This document shows positions 4,638-6,316 of a stretch of DNA of 6,316 bases, piece by piece; within the stretch, counting starts at the first letter, position 1, and every line of letters starts with the position of its first letter. The DNA lies in the NCBI GenBank assembly GCA_002049885.1, contig MVCS01000090.1, forward strand, positions 1-6,316, read 5' to 3'. The notes beneath the pieces were generated by a model. It ran no database searches and was not told the DNA's origin. It was given only the letters and a program-made list of their open reading frames with translations. A program made the translations under genes and the position numbers. The DNA comes from Planctomycetales bacterium 4484_123. GTDB lineage: Bacteria; Planctomycetota; Phycisphaerae; SM23-33.

Positions 4638-5909
4638 ATGAAGGTGCTGCTGGTCGGCGGGGGCGGGCGCGAGCACGCCCTGGCCTGGAAGATTGCCCAG
4701 AGCTCCATGTGCCAGAAGCTCTACTGCGCCCCGGGCAACCCGGGTACCGCCCAGGTGGGCGAGAACCTGCCGGTGAGGGCCGAGGACGTTGATGCCGTCG
4801 TGGCCGCCGCCCGCGACCGCGGCGTGGAGTTGGTGGTCGTCGGCCCGGAGGACCCGCTGGCTGCGGGCCTGGCCGACGCCGTGCGCGCCGCGGGCATGTT
4901 GTGCTTCGGCCCCTCGACCGAGGGGGCTCGGCTCGAGGCGGACAAGGCCTTCGCCAAGGAGCTCATGCGGAGTGCCTCCATACCCACGGCCGAGGCCCGC
5001 ATCTTCACCGACCTGGAGGCCGCCAGGCAGTACGTCCTTTCGCGCGACCAGGGCGTGGTGGTCAAGGCCGCCGGGCTGGCCAAGGGCAAGGGCGTGTTCG
5101 TCTGTACCGAGCCCCACCTGGCCGTCAGGCCGCTGGAGCAGATCATGAGCGAGCGGATCTTCGGTGACGCCGGCAGCACCGTGGTCATCGAGGAGATGCT
5201 CACGGGTCAGGAGGCCTCGATCCTGGCACTCTGTGATGGCCGGAACATCTATCCGCTGGAGGCCAGCCAGGACCACAAGCCCATCGGTGACGGCGACACC
5301 GGGCCCAATACCGGCGGCATGGGCGCCTACAGCCCCACGCCCATCGTGGACGACTCGGTCATGACCCGCGTGGAGCGCGAGGTCCTGGTGCCCATCGTGG
5401 ACGCCATGCGGCGCAGCTTCGGCCGGTACGAGGGCTGCCTGTACGCCGGGCTGATGCTCACCCACGCCGGTCCGAAGGTCCTGGAGTTCAACTGCCGCTT
5501 CGGCGACCCCGAGGCCCAGCCGCTGATGATGCGTCTCAAGAGCGACCTGCTGGAGGCCATGGTTGCCACTTGCCGGCACCGGCTGGACGAGGTGCGCCTG
5601 GAGTGGGACCCGCGCCCGGCGGTGTGCGTGGTGATGGCTTCGGGCGGCTATCCTGGCAGTTACGAGAAGGGCTTCGAGATCACCGGCATCGAGGAGGCCG
5701 AGGCCCTGGGCGACGTGAAGGTCTTCCACGCCGGCACGGCCGCCGCGGACGGGAAGCTCCTGACCAACGGCGGGCGCGTGCTGGGGGTGACGGCACTGGG
5801 AGATACCATCGCCGCCGCCCGCGAGCGGGCATACCGGGCCGTGGAGAAGATTCACTGGCAGGGCGCCTACTACCGCAAGGACATCGCCGCCAAGGCGGTC
5901 GAGGCGTAG
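4638..5909 (+). CDS. purD: Phosphoribosylamine--glycine ligase (GAR synthetase)
   Basis: PurD joins 5-phosphoribosylamine and glycine using ATP to make glycinamide ribonucleotide, the second step of de novo purine synthesis in the cytoplasm. The 423-residue length is that of a full monofunctional bacterial enzyme. The N-terminal domain starts MKVLLVGGGGREHALAW with the nucleotide-binding glycine loop (7-10). The ATP-grasp domain shows VVKAAGLAKGKGV (141-153), VIEEML (183-188), the signature GPNTGGMGAYSP (222-233) and the metal-binding EFNCRFGDPEAQ (283-294). The C-terminal GARS domain runs from about 329 (VCVVMASGGYPG) to the end. No key residue appears missing. The start is set by GGGAG (4628-4632) five bases before ATG. 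It stands apart from other pur genes here, which is common in lineages with scattered purine genes. The next gene is convergent. Confidence 0.98.
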   Translation: MKVLLVGGGGREHALAWKIAQSSMCQKLYCAPGNPGTAQVGENLPVRAEDVDAVVAAARDRGVELVVVGPEDPLAAGLADAVRAAGMLCFGPSTEGARLEADKAFAKELMRSASIPTAEARIFTDLEAARQYVLSRDQGVVVKAAGLAKGKGVFVCTEPHLAVRPLEQIMSERIFGDAGSTVVIEEMLTGQEASILALCDGRNIYPLEASQDHKPIGDGDTGPNTGGMGAYSPTPIVDDSVMTRVEREVLVPIVDAMRRSFGRYEGCLYAGLMLTHAGPKVLEFNCRFGDPEAQPLMMRLKSDLLEAMVATCRHRLDEVRLEWDPRPAVCVVMASGGYPGSYEKGFEITGIEEAEALGDVKVFHAGTAAADGKLLTNGGRVLGVTALGDTIAAARERAYRAVEKIHWQGAYYRKDIAAKAVEA

Positions 5910-5952
5910 CGGCGCTCGTGGAGTCGGCTCGCGGCCGCCGGAGGTTTTCTTC

Positions 5953-6288
5953 TCAGACCTCCAGCTCCAGTTTCAGTGGCCGGGTGAACCGCAGTGCCAT
6001 GGATGACTTGGTTCCCTCGGCGACGTACTGGCAGCGCACCACCGAGGCCTGCGAGAAGAACTGCTCGTACATGAAGCTGTTGGGCGTCTGCCTGGGCACG
6101 CGCAGGTTCACGTGCACGGTCTGTCCCGGGGGCAGGACCTTTTCAACGGGCCTGAGTCGCAGCCCGCCGTCCGAGACATCCACCGTGTCGGCGCGGAACA
6201 GTTCCTGCCCGTCAGCGTCCACCACGACCACGGGGCAGGTCAGCTCATACCGCCTGTGCGAGCGGCGTTCCCTTCCTGGTTCGCCCAT
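5953..6288 (-). CDS. PilZ-domain protein, likely c-di-GMP binding
   Basis: The 111-residue product is a single PilZ domain. The c-di-GMP-binding signature is complete: the arginine motif RxxxR within ERRSHRRYEL (R8/R9 and R12/R13) and the DxSxxG motif in DVSDGG (D37, S39, G42), followed by beta-strand-like segments such as VHVNLRVP and SSMALRFTRP. PilZ proteins bind cyclic di-GMP and pass the signal to partners controlling motility, polysaccharide export or pili; the target here is unknown. No membrane segment or other domain is present, so it is a stand-alone cytoplasmic adaptor. ATG 6288 was chosen because AGGAG (6302-6298) lies 9 bases before it; a TTG at 6306 overlaps that site. The gene converges on purD with a 43-base gap. 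Its promoter is outside the window. Whether it regulates the prepilin-type protein nearby is speculation. Confidence 0.92.
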   Translation of the reverse strand: MGEPGRERRSHRRYELTCPVVVVDADGQELFRADTVDVSDGGLRLRPVEKVLPPGQTVHVNLRVPRQTPNSFMYEQFFSQASVVRCQYVAEGTKSSMALRFTRPLKLELEV

Positions 6289-6316
6289 GCCGGTCCGCTC
6301 CTGCAACGACGCGCAT

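Noticed and set aside
4260..5855. 531-codon open frame on the minus strand opposite purD
   Set aside because: It is antisense to an unmistakable purD gene, and long open frames opposite genes are expected at this GC content. The translation is His/Gln/Arg/Pro-rich low-complexity with no recognisable domain.
5909..5962. Bidirectional terminator between purD and the PilZ gene
   Set aside because: GGAGGT (5940-5945) and ACCTCC (5957-5962) pair, but no T run follows on either strand, and the repeat runs into the PilZ coding end. A looser GCGGC/GCCGC stem has a 20-base loop.

Overview
The window is GC-rich DNA from a bacterium that looks like a planctomycete, perhaps of the Phycisphaerae lineage. 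The best clue is the minus-strand gene at 1217-1945, a prepilin-type protein of the large family that planctomycetes and their relatives carry in many copies (FTLIEL N-terminus, a C-terminal region like the H-X9-DG family). The other recognisable genes are a PilZ protein, an M42-like metallopeptidase and the universal purine enzyme PurD, so taxonomy is an inference. No mobile element, CRISPR array, tRNA or rRNA was seen.

Layout. Positions 1-507 (+) hold the 3' end of an unrecognised protein. Positions 508-1216 have no convincing gene, but they contain a well-supported candidate small RNA on the minus strand (about 900 to 761). It has its own sigma70-type promoter (TTGAAT-16-TATAAT), three predicted hairpins, three C-rich single-stranded patches and a Rho-independent terminator. 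The prepilin-type gene (1217-1945, -) starts from a very good promoter (TTGACC-17-TAGAAT). Back to back with it, a plus-strand promoter (TTGACG-16-GATAAT) faces a leader that folds into a perfect 11-bp hairpin and ends in a terminator-like hairpin plus seven T, about 40 bases before the next gene. This is either a second small RNA or an attenuated leader.

That next gene (2219-3355, +) encodes a two-transmembrane protein whose soluble part has four helical repeats with an exact 55-residue period. Its stop overlaps the GTG start of an M42-like zinc aminopeptidase (3352-4440, +), so the two form a coupled pair. After a 197-base gap comes purD (4638-5909, +), step two of purine synthesis. A PilZ-domain gene (5953-6288, -) converges on purD, and its upstream region runs to the window edge.

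The protein-coding content is mostly ordinary. The least-explained material is between the genes: two structured, apparently transcribed RNA elements with their own promoters and terminators, neither matching an RNA family I recognise.
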